DNA of 64,000 bases. Origin: Artemisia argyi (taxonomy: Eukaryota > Streptophyta > Magnoliopsida > Asterales > Asteraceae). The position numbers were made by a program, and so were the translations under genes. Below the pieces are notes generated by a model. The model made no database searches. It saw only the letters and a program-made list of their open reading frames with translations, and had not been told where the DNA came from. The stretch is from contig CM060707.1 of the NCBI GenBank assembly GCA_030686995.1, positions 87,282,472 through 87,346,471 on the forward strand. Reading direction: 5' to 3'. Shown here piece by piece: positions 1 through 11,889 of this stretch (position 1 is the first letter of the stretch; every line of letters begins with the position of its first letter).

Positions 1-711
1 ATAAAATAAACATAGAATGAAATGGGATGGTAGTCCGTATGTTTCTCTCTTTTCTTTTTCTATTTTTTTTTTCTTAATTTTTTCGATTTTTTTTAATTTT
101 TTTTATTAATTTATTTTTTTGCATACACTCTTACCCTACCATCCAAAATAATACATCATAGGGAATGAACATTCTCCTTACACTTGAATTTTTACATACT
201 TTACACTAAACTAATCTAATGACTCGAATTAAGATAATCAAAACACTTGGAGTACTTTTAAGATTAACGTACATATGGGGGTAATAAAATGATGTTCTTC
301 CCCATTACTCCATAACATAAGTACTTTACCCATGAGTCCCAATCGTCCCAAAACAATATGTACAAGGATATGACTCGACTTAGCAATCATGTAATCAATT
401 AGATAATTAACTAAGGGTTCAAACATGTAACAATAATGCACTAAAGATGAGTGCATACACGGAAGGCTAAGGTGATTTGGGTGTACATTTAAGTGGGTTG
501 TAACAAATTCTTCCTTTAAGTCAGATGCTTAAGTTAGAAATGAAAAGATAGGCTCGGAGGGGTGTACTAGGGGTTTCGTGTACTAAAAATGAGTACAACG
601 CTAAGGGTGTGGGAAAAATTAATTGACTTAACTAGCCAAGTAATATGACTTAAATGGTCAAGTAATTATGATACGGGTTTAACACAAGGGTGATCCTAAT
701 GCCTCTTATCA
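1..711. other. AT-rich DNA without a recognisable gene
   Basis: The stretch is AT-rich with T-runs near its left end. The longest open frame is a 72-residue minus-strand one with no motif I recognise. I see no coding gene, RNA gene or repeat boundary here. Confidence 0.5.
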
Positions 712-1239
712 TGTAGTAAATCCTACTACACGAATGTAGTCTCACTAGCGGTCTCGGGATGCATCACTAACGCAAGTTCTAGAATCTAAATGCTACCGGT
801 ACACTCATAAGCACTAATAGTAAATGCTTTTCCTATCAAATCTAAAGGCGAACCTTACATATTTGGGTGGGAAATTTTTCTGAATAGTACGGTTTTGTGC
901 TAGTCATACGACTCCTCCGTGGATAAACATTAGTTATTTATAGATAAGATCTTTAGTATATCTTCTAGACTTTTATGAATATACGTTTCTTGTAGAAGAG
1001 ATTAGGGTTTCCACTAGTATATAAGGAACCCTAGGTCATTGTATTATGTACGAGTTTTTTTATAACACTTTTAGTAAAAGAATAATGATCTATAGAGGAT
1101 CAAAGTTTAGTATACAGTTTGTTTTTATATTCCGCAATAACTACAAGCTCACAGAGATTATCTATTTAGTCTTACTGGTGATTACATTAGTAGGCTAACG
1201 ATCTATTGGCTCGAGATCTATCAAGGTTTAGATCCTACA
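712..1239 (+). mobile_element. Possible short solo LTR (copia-like)
   Basis: The segment begins TGTAGTAAATCC and ends GATCCTACA, so it has TG...CA ends with a short inverted match. It carries a TATA-like stretch (agtatataagga, near 1015) followed by a leader-like segment, the usual order in a plus-strand LTR. I could not find a clean 5-bp target duplication or a second copy in the window, so the boundaries and even the LTR nature are tentative. Confidence 0.3.
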
Positions 1240-1362
1240 ACAACACATAAAAAACCCAACTACGCTAAAAGAAATGAAAAACAAAGATAATTCGGATTAT
1301 CTCCCGAAAGAGCACTTTTCTTTATTATCGAGTCTTTAAGTTAGACTCACTGTGGCGAATCT

Positions 1363-1945
1363 TCACGTAGACGGTTGGACTTGTCTCCCTTTCCCCTTAT
1401 CCAGGGTAGTCGGTGACTGGTCCCAAACTGTTTGAGCGATATAGGGTTTTAATTTGTAATGATTTTCTAAAAGAAAATTTGCTTTTGGCCATGCACTACG
1501 ATACTCCATTTCGTCCTTCTTGATTGGTCGGGCTTCTCTAAACTTGACTTTAATCCAGTTATCAAAAGATATCCCTTGGTACCCGACTTCTTTTCTTAAG
1601 TGAGCATGAAAACATTCCCATTCATATCTTTTGCCCATATGTACTTCTTCCAATTCCCCACCATTGCACTTCGTCCAAGTGGAGTCACAAGTGGGCCAAG
1701 CTTAAATCGTTCCATCATCCATCATTAAAGTTGTCTTACAAAAGTGGAGTGTCCAATTAACTTCTTACTTGGAATTAAAACCATCAAAGTAATTACGAAT
1801 CCAGGGTTTCTTATCAAAGTTTTTATCTATGTAGCAAGACCAAATGTTGGCTTCCTTAGTTAATAGCCTTAATCTGATATGTCCTCCTCCATTGCACTTT
1901 CTGATGTAAGGACAATAGGAAGGCATGCACAACCTTCCATTTTCC
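1363..1945 (-). pseudogene. C-terminal remnant of the Athila/Tat-like gag-protease ORF
   Basis: A 96-residue open frame (1363-1653) and the broken sequence behind it lie directly downstream, in element sense, of the protease-like frame. The residues (basic, rich in Trp and Lys, ending in a KGKGRQ-type tail) resemble nothing I can name as reverse transcriptase, RNase H or integrase. The reading is that this element carried only gag and protease and then a poorly conserved tail. Assignment rests on position and strand more than on motifs. Confidence 0.4.
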
Positions 1946-2620
1946 TTAAGGTTTAGGTTTACAACAATGATGAACCACAGTTACGGTGATAGGCCCTTCA
2001 CCACCCCAAGATTTAAGTAGCGGATTGTCATCGTCGCTATCTTCTCCCGACGATTCCCCGCTTTCGTCATTTGTGTCTGAGCAAGCATCATGTGCATATT
2101 TTAAACATAATGGAGGCATATAATTAAAAATGTCACCTGAAATTCCAAGTGTTTCCGGTGGAACTTTTTCAACATCACCTTTTGTCACTCGTAACATAGT
2201 CATATCTTTGTGCTTATGTATGTTCAATTCTTCCATATTAAAAGTGATCCTTTCGTTGTAAAGCTCAACTCCCAATGATATCTCCTTCTCAAAAAAATTA
2301 ATACGTGCTCGAGATGTTGTTAAAAATGGTCTTCCAAGGATGAGATCTTCCCTTAGAGGGTTGGCCATATCGATCACAACAAAATCAACATGATATAAAA
2401 ACCTGTCAATCTTTACCAAAACATTATCAATAGCTCCGATTGGGGTTGCTTTAGTCATGTTCGCCATCTCGATCACCAAACTTGTCTTCCCGAGGCTTGT
2501 AAATTTAAGTGAAATAAATATGGATAGAGGCATTACATTGTCGCTGGATCCCAAAACTGCCAATGCCGAGAGGTTAGACTTACGAATGGTACAAGGGAGA
2601 ATAAAGCTCTCAGCACTATC
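1946..2620 (-). pseudogene. Retropepsin-like protease region of an Athila/Tat-like element
   Basis: The frame reads through the features of the plant Ty3 Athila-type aspartic protease: an LGSSDNVMP segment where the family has (D)LGASxNxMP, then VENVLVK-like and VDFVVIDM-like strands, and the ILGRPFL motif that closes the fold. The residue that should be the catalytic Asp just before LGSS is Val here (LAVLGSS), so the enzyme would be inactive even if translated. Similarity continues upstream to about 2620. In the intact family this enzyme cleaves the Gag-Pol precursor within the retrotransposon particle. No reverse transcriptase or integrase follows, so the element depended on others even before it decayed. 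Confidence 0.75.
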
Positions 2621-2673
2621 CTTCTTATATGAATTTGGCGAGGAATTGTGTCGTGGCCTTTTGGTTTCTCATT

Positions 2674-3315
2674 TCAAAGAATTTCTTCACAAATTAGATC
2701 CTCGCACTCTTTTGGATGATCTTCTTCCTCTTTGTCGGCAAACATTGCCATGCATGCTCCGACTATTCTTTTGCTCTCCTCGATCACGTTCTTCTCATGG
2801 ATCTCCTCGGCTAATTTCCCTATCATTATTTCGAGATTCTTTAGGGACTCGTCATGATTAGAAAGGCTCTTGTTAGTGGCTTCTTGAAAATTCCTCAACC
2901 ACTCATCTTGATCTTCTTGTTTCTTTCTTGAATCCTCAAGATAGTTGTTGATAGTATCTTCGAGGTTCGATCTTTTTTCACCATAGGGAGCTCGATTAGT
3001 TCCTGTTCAGTAACCGTTACTGTTGTAACTTTGGAACGGTGTTCCTTCTCCATATTTGACCTCTTCGATCTTTTCATCATCTTTTAAAGGGCAATCCCTA
3101 GCCAAATGAGCTTATTTACAAATTTCGCATCCTACTTGAATGACATGCACATTCTCTTTAAGCTTCTTCATGTTATGCCGTAAACTTTTGAGCTTGTTGG
3201 TGATTAGAATGATTCCATCTGAACTTTCGCTAACGCTTCTACTTCCACCATCATGCCACTTTTGTGAGTGGTCCGCCATATCTTCAATGATCTTTAAAGC
3301 TTCTGTTGGTGTCAT
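2674..3315 (-). pseudogene. Gag C-terminal part with zinc knuckle, broken
   Basis: Three minus-strand frames (3112-3315, 2895-3080, 2674-2898) together carry the middle and end of an Athila-type Gag. The first contains a zinc knuckle reading CEIC, a stop codon, then AHLARDC, so the CX2C...H...C pattern is present but interrupted by a nonsense codon near 3110. The last resembles the family's segment with repeated 'NHDESLKNLE' and 'IGKLAEEI' phrases before protease. Gag is the structural particle protein and its knuckle binds the element RNA. Frame changes between the three pieces show the gene is dead. Confidence 0.7.
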
Positions 3316-3348
3316 TCCAGGGATTGGCCCCTGAGAGTCCAGCGTTCT

Positions 3349-3839
3349 TCAGGTGGAGATCTTAAGCCCCTTGTAGAAGATACTCACCGTTTTTTGCTTG
3401 CTGAGGTCGTGAGTTGGGCACTTAAAAAGAAGGTTATTGTACCTATCCCCAGATTGGTACAACGATTCATCACCATATTGTCTAAAGTTGTGTATTTCCT
3501 CAAGCTGTTGAGCTGTCCTTGAAGGAGGGCAATACCTTTGGATGAATTTCTTCTTCAACAAGGCCCAAGTATTGATGGTTCCAGCGGGCAACCTATCAAT
3601 CCATCTTTTAGCTGACCGGTAAGAGTCATAGGAAAGACTCTAGGCATAACCACATCGTGAGATTCTCTAGGAATGTTGAACAGACTGACAATGTAGAAAA
3701 CATTCTCAATGTACTCATGAGCATCTTCGGTCTTTGCTCCTGAAAAGGGGTCTTTTCGTAGCTCCCTTATAAACTCGTTCATGATCTCGAATTGAACCTC
3801 TGCTCCAATAGCTGGCCTAATCAAACCAGGACTTCGTTC
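3349..3839 (-). pseudogene. Gag core of Athila/Tat-like element, frameshifted
   Basis: Two overlapping minus-strand frames, 3555-3824 and 3349-3591, form one Gag core domain. The first holds IRPAIGAEVQFE at its start and an FPMTLTG block; the second holds PAGTINTWALLKKKFIQRYC, then QLEEIHNFRQ and KCPTHDLS, all diagnostic of plant Athila/Tat gag. The switch of frame near 3590 is a disabling indel in the middle of the domain. It begins about 150 bases inside the primer-binding site, the normal position for gag. Confidence 0.85.
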
Positions 3840-3982
3840 TTCATGGGTAAGAGCTAGGTATTACTTGAGAGTGAGAGCATCGATGTCTATTTCACCCATA
3901 CTACCTGAAACTAGACAAGAAATCGTGAGTAGTGAAAAGAAAATAAAATAAAAATGCAAAACTTAAATAAAATCCAATTAGC

Positions 3983-4000
3983 TCCCCAGCAACGGCGCCA
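3983..4000 (-). other. Primer-binding site, tRNA-Asp type
   Basis: On the minus strand this reads TGGCGCCGTTGCTGGGGA, which matches the well-known primer-binding site of Athila/Tat elements, complementary to the 3' end of tRNA-Asp. It sits a few bases inside the LTR edge at 4007 and fixes the element's orientation. Confidence 0.85.
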
Positions 4001-4992
4001 AAAACTTGATTTAGGATTTACTGACTAGGTTTTATATTTATAATAGTCTCGTCTACCTACGGTCTACCAATGCACTATCTGGCAATGTACCCGGTCGTGT
4101 GAGGTGTAGCTAGATGGTAAAGCCGAGGTCGTCCTAAGAGCTAAGCGGTGGAAGATATCTAAGTTTTAATGTCACTAAAATAAAACGAGGTTTTATAATG
4201 ATTGAAATGATTGAAATAAATAAAAAAACCAATAAAGAAAGGAAATGATATATGGAAATTAGTAGGAAAAAGCAGTATTAACCTAATTACTACTCTTGTT
4301 ATCAATGTGACAAGTTCTCTAATTATGCATCCTATCGTTTTATCTCGGGGTTAAAGTCACTAGGATCATTGTTAAATTCGCCTAGCCTATTTCCCATAGA
4401 CTCCTACTCCGATATCAAAGGACTAACCCTTTGTGATTGACGGACGTCAACGGTAGACTATGCTGAGTCATTAAGTACCTCTACTAACTTAGAATAGCCT
4501 AGTGGGAAATGTTGTCACTTACACTTCCCCTCTAACTTCTTAGGTGAATCCACTAGGTAGGTGATCCTATGTTCAAGTCACTAGCTTCTAATGGAGAGTG
4601 GCACGGTCACATCTATCTCTCCCCTCGAAGTACCACCCAATATCAAAACCCTTAAAAAAAGAGTATCCCAAGACTAGCTAAGCAAGTATAAAAATATAAC
4701 TGATAAATATGTATGAAAACTAAATCCCATAAAAAACAATTTCATAAATAGGCTAACACCAAGAGGTGTTTAGCCACTCATGTTCATGAATGCAGAAAAA
4801 CAAAGGTTTAACATAATAAATGTAAACATTGAATTAATACAAACAAATTGAATGAATAAACTTATAGTTGTGGTGTGAAATCTCCCTTGCAGTGGACTAG
4901 TATGCTGATGGAACTTCGACCTCCTACTCCCTTAATTCCTCCTGACTTCTGTGTGTTGGAATGTGTATATGAAAACTCGGAATTAGGGTTGG

Positions 4993-5000
4993 TATTTATA
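4993..5000 (-). promoter_or_regulatory. TATA box of the Athila-like LTR
   Basis: The minus strand reads TATAAATA, about 990 bases from the inner LTR edge and immediately downstream, in element sense, of the palindromic motif cluster. Transcription would run towards lower coordinates, into gag. Confidence 0.55.
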
Positions 5001-5029
5001 GGCCCGACATAGCTACAGTGTAGCCCTAG

Positions 5030-5390
5030 GGTTGGCTACGTCATAGTCTTCGATAATTGCATCTACGCCATAACTAGATCTGTGCTACACTCGTAGTTTC
5101 TTCAGCTATTATATCAACGGCGTAGTTATGCTGGGAACTACGCCGTACTTTCTTCTATGGCCTCGATACTTCTCTTACTACTTGAATTTCGGGTCTACAC
5201 CGTAGGTGGAGACAGGTTACTCCGTAGAACCCTTTGATGTTCAACTATGCCGTAAGTGTGGTGTTGGCTACGGCGTAGTCTTTAGAAATAATATCTACGA
5301 TGTAGGTAGATGGAGCATCTACGCCGTAGTCTTCAGTAATGATAGTTACGGCATAGGTAAATTGAGAATCTATGTCGTAGTCTTTGCAGA
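5030..5390. repeat. Cluster of about twelve CTACGCCGTAG-like palindromic motifs
   Basis: Variants of the near-palindrome CTACGSCGTAG recur about every 25-40 bases, for example near 5064, 5117, 5137, 5193, 5268, 5294, 5318, 5345 and 5370. Spacers share a GTCTT or AGGTA tail. They lie in the U3 part of the LTR, upstream of its TATA box. A promoter or enhancer role is inference. Confidence 0.7.
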
Positions 5391-5995
5391 ATCCGCATAC
5401 TTCAATGATTTGTGTGTACATCCTTCCAAATCCGCGTCTTTTCGTTCCTTTGCTTATCTTTGCCCTAAAAACTGAATATAAAAAAATAAGAGTATATATC
5501 CAACATATTAATTTAAAAGATGAGCAATATAGGGGGAAATTAGCACCTAAAATATGGGTACGATTTGATGTTATCTGTTGGCATGAATATTACGATATTT
5601 AATCTATACATCCTCTTCATGTTTTGATGATGACAAAGATGTAAGTTACAATATATAACGTAAAGTGCTTAAGTTACTTGTGATCACAATTCATATGTAT
5701 ATTCATACGTCAACAAGCCTCGACATCTCAACGTCTCGAGTATGCTTCAACAATATGGTATGTACAAACAAATGTCTAGTACATTTGATGATCAAAGGGA
5801 TTTTATTTAAACACTACAAATTTTATAAAATGTTATAAACATCTTATATATTTTTTCAAAAACACTTTTGGTAAATAAAGGAAAATGTTTAATTCATAAT
5901 AAATATACGAATTCAAATTTTTAGCCAAAAACAGTTAAAATTTCACTAGATAAACCTTTCCCAGAAAAAGACAAAAAAAAAAGACATTTTCTGTC

Positions 5996-6062
5996 TGGGT
6001 GGCTCCCTTAATTATGGGCGGCCCCCTTAATAATTAAGGGGGCCGACCACCATTTAAGCGGG
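5996..6062 (+). repeat. GGGCGGCCCCCTTAA-type motifs upstream of TATA
   Basis: Three to four versions of a GGYGG(C/T)CCCCTTAA motif, in both orientations, lie 35-100 bases before the TATA box. Related motifs sit at the same place in the other SIRE LTRs of the window (13208-13275 and 44393-44465), which suggests a promoter-proximal element. Confidence 0.6.
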
Positions 6063-6094
6063 TCGGCACGCTCCTTTTGATGGAAACGACTGCC

Positions 6095-6102
6095 TATAAA
6101 TA
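6095..6102 (+). promoter_or_regulatory. TATA box of SIRE-like LTR
   Basis: TATAAATA in the middle of the LTR, about 1.1 kb from its 3' edge and at the position matching TATAAATA in the related LTR at 44479. Confidence 0.6.
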
Positions 6103-7220
6103 ATGGATCATTTCTTCTATTTTTCTTCACTTTTTGCATGAAAATTTTCAGTCCCAATCCTTTCAAAACATCTTTCTAATCCTTTGATCATAAGATTATA
6201 AGTCTTTGTTTCAAGTGATCCAATCATTCACCACTCAAAGTGCAAGAGAAGAATCCTTCCTATCATTAAGCCAAAGATGTATTAGAGTCTAGTTAGTGTT
6301 GATGTGAAGTTGTGAGTTATGTATGTATATGTAATAAGTAGATCAAGATGATCTTACTTAGTATTGAGTCAATGAGTGAGTAAGAAGTAGTACTGTGGAG
6401 ATGTCATGTAGTTGTGAAGAAGTAGGTGTATGAATAAGTAGTGGAGTATAGAAGAAGTTGTGAACTAGTCGTGAAGTTGTGAAGATGTCGTGAAGTCGTG
6501 TAGAAGTTGTGTAGTGATCCCAGTTGTGAGATTGGTTCTAGCTACGATTAGGACTCGACATTTAGCTTAGTGTCGTTAATTGGTGTAAGCAAAAGTTGTG
6601 TAAGATTTTCTCCGCCAAAAGGGAGATTGTTGAGTAGTGAAGAAAACTCTCGAGTAGGTGACTCGGGGAGTGGAGTAGGGCAAGGAAGGTGTCCTTTTAG
6701 CCGAACCACTATTAATTATCGTGTCTGGTTTGCATTTCCTTTCTCTTATCTCTTTTTATTTATTCTTGCATTTATCGCTTTACATCTATCCTTGCCTATA
6801 TGTCTTAATTGTTGCTTATATTGTTGTGATGTTGATTTTGTTGTGCATAGAAGTTAATATTGTGATAGGATATATAATTATATAATTTGTCTAATGGACT
6901 TAGATGTATTATTCACACTTCTCATGTTGAGTTTAACTTAATCGATAATTTGATACAAAACGCTTTAAGATTTTAGAAGAAAAACGTATTCACATAAAGA
7001 TCAACAAAAGCTCCATACATAAAACTAAGTTTTTGATAACTTATCCGAAAGCACACATATATAAATGATCATATTCATTATATGTTGTTTACATAATAAA
7101 CTCTAATTGAAAGTTTTTCAAACAAACAATTGAATAAATTCAAATCAGCATTTCGAAACCAAGTTTTTATAAAATCAAAAAGAGGGAAAACTATTCAACC
7201 CCCCTTCTAGTTTTCCACAG

Positions 7221-7234
7221 TTGGTACCGGATCC
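7221..7234 (+). other. Degenerate primer-binding site, tRNA-Met type
   Basis: TTGGTACCGGATCC follows the LTR end by one base. The family's site is TGGTATCAGAGC, so several bases have changed. It marks 5576-7219 as a 5' LTR of a plus-strand element. Confidence 0.55.
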
Positions 7235-10200
7235 ACGTCACTCTAATTTTCAAAACAAATGATTTTAAAAATTGAGAATGATCCATGTATCCAATTACCC
7301 ATTAAGGAGGATTAAATATGAAAAGTGTTTTGTTGATTAACTTGTATTAGTTTGATGTCGTATACACCAATTATACTAGCTCAAGATTAGATTATGCTTT
7401 AAATAAGTATTATATGTTCGATATCAAATTCAGAAAGTTTCACAACTTTTAGCAAAGTCAGAAAATAATTTTTTACAAAAAATAAAATTTTGAGTATCAG
7501 ATAGGTGGCCCCTTTAATTCTCTGGGCGGCCCCCTTAAATACTGGGCGGTCCCCTTAAATATTTAAGGAGTCCACCTGTCTGTTCGTAGTTTTTCAGAAA
7601 TTTTGAAAAATCGTATAAAAATAACCGTAACTCCATAGAAGTCATGCCACCAGGTGTTTTAAAGGTAGTTGAGTTTACTTTCATTTAAAAATACTTACAA
7701 GTAACCATTACAAACTTAAATAAGTCAAAAAGTCAAAATACTACACGGAGGTCAAAAATTTGTGTCTCGTTTTAAAGTAAAACTTGTAGTTTACCTTTTC
7801 CTTCGATTAGGACATTCCTAGTTGGCATATCTTTCAAAAACTAAGTATTTATGCTTTCAAAATATTGATCTTAATTAAATTATAAAATGGGGTGGAAACT
7901 ATTTTCTTCTCAAATAAAATCGAGCCTAGTAAACATTATTGTATATAATACATTAAACAACGACAAGTGCTTTTATGTGTTATGCTACATAATTATGTGA
8001 AATTCTTTGTGTCTTAATTTTGTTAATGGAATATATTATATGATTGTTGCTATTTTAATTTTAGCTAATTGTATATCGAAGCATATGTGCCTTATTAGTT
8101 TATAGCTAGTTTTATGGTTTATACTTAACTAGATCATAAGCTAGATTTCTTGCGTTAGGATTGCAATATTATGCTTGCATTGCATATAGGTATAGATGGC
8201 TTAATGTTACTCAAACATCTTGTAAATGAGTTAAATCTAGGCACCTAAATATTTCAAACAATTTAATATATTCTCAACAACATACTTAAATATTTTCAAT
8301 AAATTACCTTGTTTTACCTTAAGTTATTTAATAAGAGAAATTTAATCATTTTAAAACATTAGTAGCTATATAAAAGAAGATTTATTTTCAAAATTTAAGT
8401 GTATTCATTATACGTAACAATGAAGAGTCTTTCACATAAACAAAACATATAACAATTATTAAGTAATAAGTCAAATTTCAATCATTCACTAACCTCACTC
8501 ATAAATAATCTTAGGATTAATGGAACACACTATCAAAATGCCTATTTAGTTTAAATGAGTGTTTGTGAGGGTCAATAAAGATCTTGATATTATATCAATT
8601 CATTATTCAAATTATGGTTGATATATTCATCAAATCTAATTGACATGTTTTTTAGTGTGGACAAGAAATTGGATTGTTATTTGTTTAGTTTCAAGATTAA
8701 ATCAAATTATAACAAAAGATATAGTCTTGAATCTACATACTCAATCACACTAGATTGATAAGAAAATATTTACATCCTTTGTAGATGAAAAGAATATGCA
8801 TTGGATCATAACTCACACTTGTGTTGATAATGTCATATTGAATCTACTTGTCCAATAGTTGTGTTCCAAATATTCGAATAACATGTTCAACACATGCATA
8901 AAATATACAATGAGGTAGGTTTGACGACTTGGATGTTTCGTTTGAAATATTCAAGCAATTTACATTGCAATGCAATGGATAAATATGTCATATCTGAAAA
9001 ACCAAACATGAGCAAACTAACAACATATGTAAACTTTGCTCACACTACTTAAAATCATCATTTCAAGATAAAATACATATTTAAAAATAATACACACTGT
9101 ATATTTTATGTATTTCATTTTCTTTGTAGCATGAATGGTTGTGTTACAAGATAATGCACTAAACTTTCCTTTTTGAAATAATATAAGTTATTAGATTTGA
9201 AAAATAACTTGTCACAATCCATAAGCAAGTAAAATTTATTTTTTCAAATACTAGTTAAATTATGATATATAACATTGGCAAATATCATAGAAAATAATAT
9301 TTGTTTAAGAACATATTAATGTCTAGTTTTAATAGCATTTGAGAACTACAAACTCATATAAGATAAATAATCTTACTGAGATTCATTTCACAAGATATGC
9401 AAAGGAGCACTCTTAAGTCTAGCACATTTATTAAACAAGAAATATGCCATCAAAACCAAACAATCGGTAAATCATGAACAAAAGATTAAAACTTTTTGTT
9501 TACTCTTATCTAAACATTCAACACATCGATCGTGAGTAAAATATATCATGTAGATTTTCCTTCATTAAAACATATTGTTTGAGTCACATTTGATACTCTT
9601 CGATATTTGATACTCTTCGATAGGTAAATTTAGGAACTTAATTTCTTCTAAAAAGAGAATGAATACTGGAGAATCTATTGACTAGAAATTCAATTCAACC
9701 TAATGGTTGAATTGCTTCTATGTGAAAAGTTGGGTGTGTAACCCGTAAAAATGGTCATGTTTAGCCTTCATTGAGCACCACTAATAATAGTATCATACTC
9801 ATTCTCTAACTCGATTAAATTGCTTTTCCTAAATATATCTAATGCGAGTTTACCTTTATGAACTTTGCTTCTCATTAGATTCTTTCATTCCTAGATTTAT
9901 GACATATCGCATATATGTTGTTTCTAGATGTTTATTTGCTCCTATGTGATTTGATTGTGTGCCTTTACATGCTTAACTCCATAAGTCTCATTCATCTAGG
10001 TATATATTTCTTGCCTTTGATCTTACACCCTTATTTCATGAGAACCTTAGTGTCAAAATTGTCTTAGGTGTTCTAGAGCCTCCATGCATAGTCACTCCCT
10101 CATTCATCATCTTGTTTCCTTCCAAACAATCCACTCCTTTGTCAAGAGATAGTTAGAAACTAATCTAATACCTCTCTTAGTAGGAGTGACAACTTAAATA

Positions 10201-10296
10201 TTCATCTGAAATGTTTAAGTATTATTAATTAGCAAAATGCAAATTAAAAAGTCACTCATCATTCATGTCCATTTCTTGAGTCATGACTTTATTATT
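7235..10296 (+). mobile_element. Decayed interior of the SIRE-like element
   Basis: About 3 kb of AT-rich sequence lies between the degenerate primer site and the proline/serine-rich tail of the element. I could not recognise gag, integrase, reverse transcriptase or RNase H motifs in any frame. At 7503-7567 the GGGCGGYCCCCTTAAAT motif of the SIRE LTR promoter recurs three times, so part of this stretch may be a second degraded LTR. Assignment to the element rests on position. Confidence 0.4.
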
Positions 10297-11440
10297 ATAT
10301 AGATGTCAAACACCTTCCGTCCACCTTTAGGAAAACCTCCTTGTTTGCTATCCTTCATCCTTCGTGTCATTGTCAAGATTATTGTTTTTGTGTTGGTTTG
10401 TCTTTATTTGTGTCACACTCTATGTCCGGATGAGCATGAATTTAATGGAAAGGGAAAAAACACTCACTTACATATATTCTTCTACCTCACACCCAAAACC
10501 AAGTCATCCTTTGTACTACCAATCTCGAGTCATCCACCACTTACCTAAATTCACAAACATGTCCTATCCTAAACCATCCAACAAAGTTTACCTTCCTTAA
10601 CCACATTATTCTTACACTATAAATATCCTTCATCATAAATTCTCGTTCATCCAATCTTCAGTCATCCACCATTTCCATGCCCTCAAAGAACCAAGAATCA
10701 ATATCATACCTCGTAAACCACTCCTCATTGATTTAATACAAGATAACACCAAAACTGCATCACCTCAACCTCAAATTTCATTTCCTAGTGCACCTAATAA
10801 ACCATTTAAAACATCCTCCACCATATCTCAATATCCATCCATCAATGGATATATCAACTCACAATTGTTTCCACCACCTCCTTCTCAAGAAATTCCTTCT
10901 TTGAACATCACTCTTTCGCTTCCACCTAGTCCTCTCCACATGATCCTCATTTCCCATTTTCACAAATAACTCCACCTAGTCATCTTCACAAGAAGATTCA
11001 ACCATGTAACCATCCTCTACACTCTACTAAATGTGTCATCACCACTACAACTTAATCCATAAAGCTCAAACCACCTTTCATGATACATAAACCTATGTTC
11101 ACCCTTGTGTCTCTCTTTGAATCAAAGGGCAACCGTCATATCCATACACTCATAATCATGATTTTCTATGTCATCAAAAGTCAGGTGAATTTCTTTATGA
11201 AATGTGTCTTTTCCACTTCCTAGCAAGTGAAGAACACAAAGAAGATATCCAAGCTTCAAGTGTTGTTGAGTCATCACTACCTTATCTAAGTGAATTTTAT
11301 TACGAAATGCGTCTTTTCCACTTTCTAGCAAGTGAAGAACACAAAGAAGATATCCAAGCTTCAAGTGTTTTCGAGTCATCACCACCTCATTTCACATATC
11401 CACCTTCGGTCGTCAACCAAGAAAACACCTAAAAATCCCA
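10297..11440 (+). pseudogene. Proline/serine-rich 3' ORF remnant of SIRE-like element
   Basis: Broken plus-strand frames here encode Pro- and Ser-rich peptide, for example a region near 10670-10970 with LIDLIQDNT, SPQPQISFPSAP and PPPPSQEIPSL phrases. SIRE-lineage elements carry an extra, poorly conserved ORF between pol and the 3' polypurine region, which fits the position here. Stops interrupt it and no start can be chosen. I cannot tell whether it derives from the lineage's env-like ORF or from another tail ORF. Confidence 0.3.
11185..11394 (+). repeat. 105-bp in-frame tandem duplication
   Basis: Two copies, 11185-11289 and 11290-11394, differ at few positions. The unit is a multiple of three (35 residues), and a frame across both repeats the peptide FHFLASEEHKEDIQASSV. 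It lies in the 3' ORF remnant of the SIRE-like element. Confidence 0.8.
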
Positions 11441-11889
11441 TGATTCCCAATCATCCACCCTTGTCAAATGATATATTAATCTAAACCATATTTTTCAACC
11501 TTTTGTCATCACCTTCCTTTTTCATTCACGCTCATCCTTCTTCATTTTTCTACATTTTTAAAAGAACGTATCATTCTCATCTTCATTTTTCTTTAACTCT
11601 TTTAGAATATATATTCTGGCATCTTTTGCCTAAATATATCGGTCGAATCTTTGCATTAGGTCCTAATCATTGTCATGTCTTAAGCATTGGTCATGGTATT
11701 TTTTTTGGGATTTAGGTTGTTGTTTCTAAAACAATAATTGCATGAGTCATATTTTTCGTCCATATACCTTAGACATCCATATCTTGTTCCCCGATTAGAG
11801 TCATGCATATATCTATCATCATCTTTATATATTTGTGCATCTTTTCTACTAACTTTGCCTTGTAGCACTCTTTCATTTCTTGATTTCTT

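Larger units (their letters stand above)
4007..5575 (-). mobile_element. 5' LTR of the Athila/Tat-like element
   Basis: In element sense the LTR runs from about 5575 to 4007, ending at TGATTTAGG (plus-strand view) next to the primer-binding site. A TATAAATA box lies on the minus strand at 4993-5000. A cluster of palindromic TACGCCGTA-like motifs (about 5030-5390) lies just upstream of it. The outer edge is blurred because the SIRE-like LTR starts at 5576. I find no second copy at 1-1362, so the partner LTR is lost or outside the window. Confidence 0.65.
5576..7219 (+). mobile_element. SIRE-like Ty1/copia LTR, plus strand
   Basis: The LTR starts TGTTGGCATG and ends CTAGTTTTCCACA, followed by a degenerate tRNA-Met primer site. 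Its interior aligns by eye with the LTR at 43968-45491: a GTTTTGATGATGACAAAG block near the start, a TATAAATA box at 6095, a GACTCGACATTTAGCTTAGT block near 6551, the GGGGAGTGGAGTAGG block near 6665 and the TTCAACCCCCCTTCTAG terminus. It carries many differences from that copy, so it is old or from another subfamily. It abuts the Athila-like LTR at 5575. Confidence 0.75.

Noticed and set aside
5206..5475. 89-codon ORF with repeated VVF and YGxG words
   Set aside because: It is produced by the palindromic motif array in the Athila-like LTR.
8000..10296. Copia integrase or reverse transcriptase in the SIRE-like interior
   Set aside because: Read in all frames I could find no GKGY, YVDD or similar motif; sequence too decayed or replaced.
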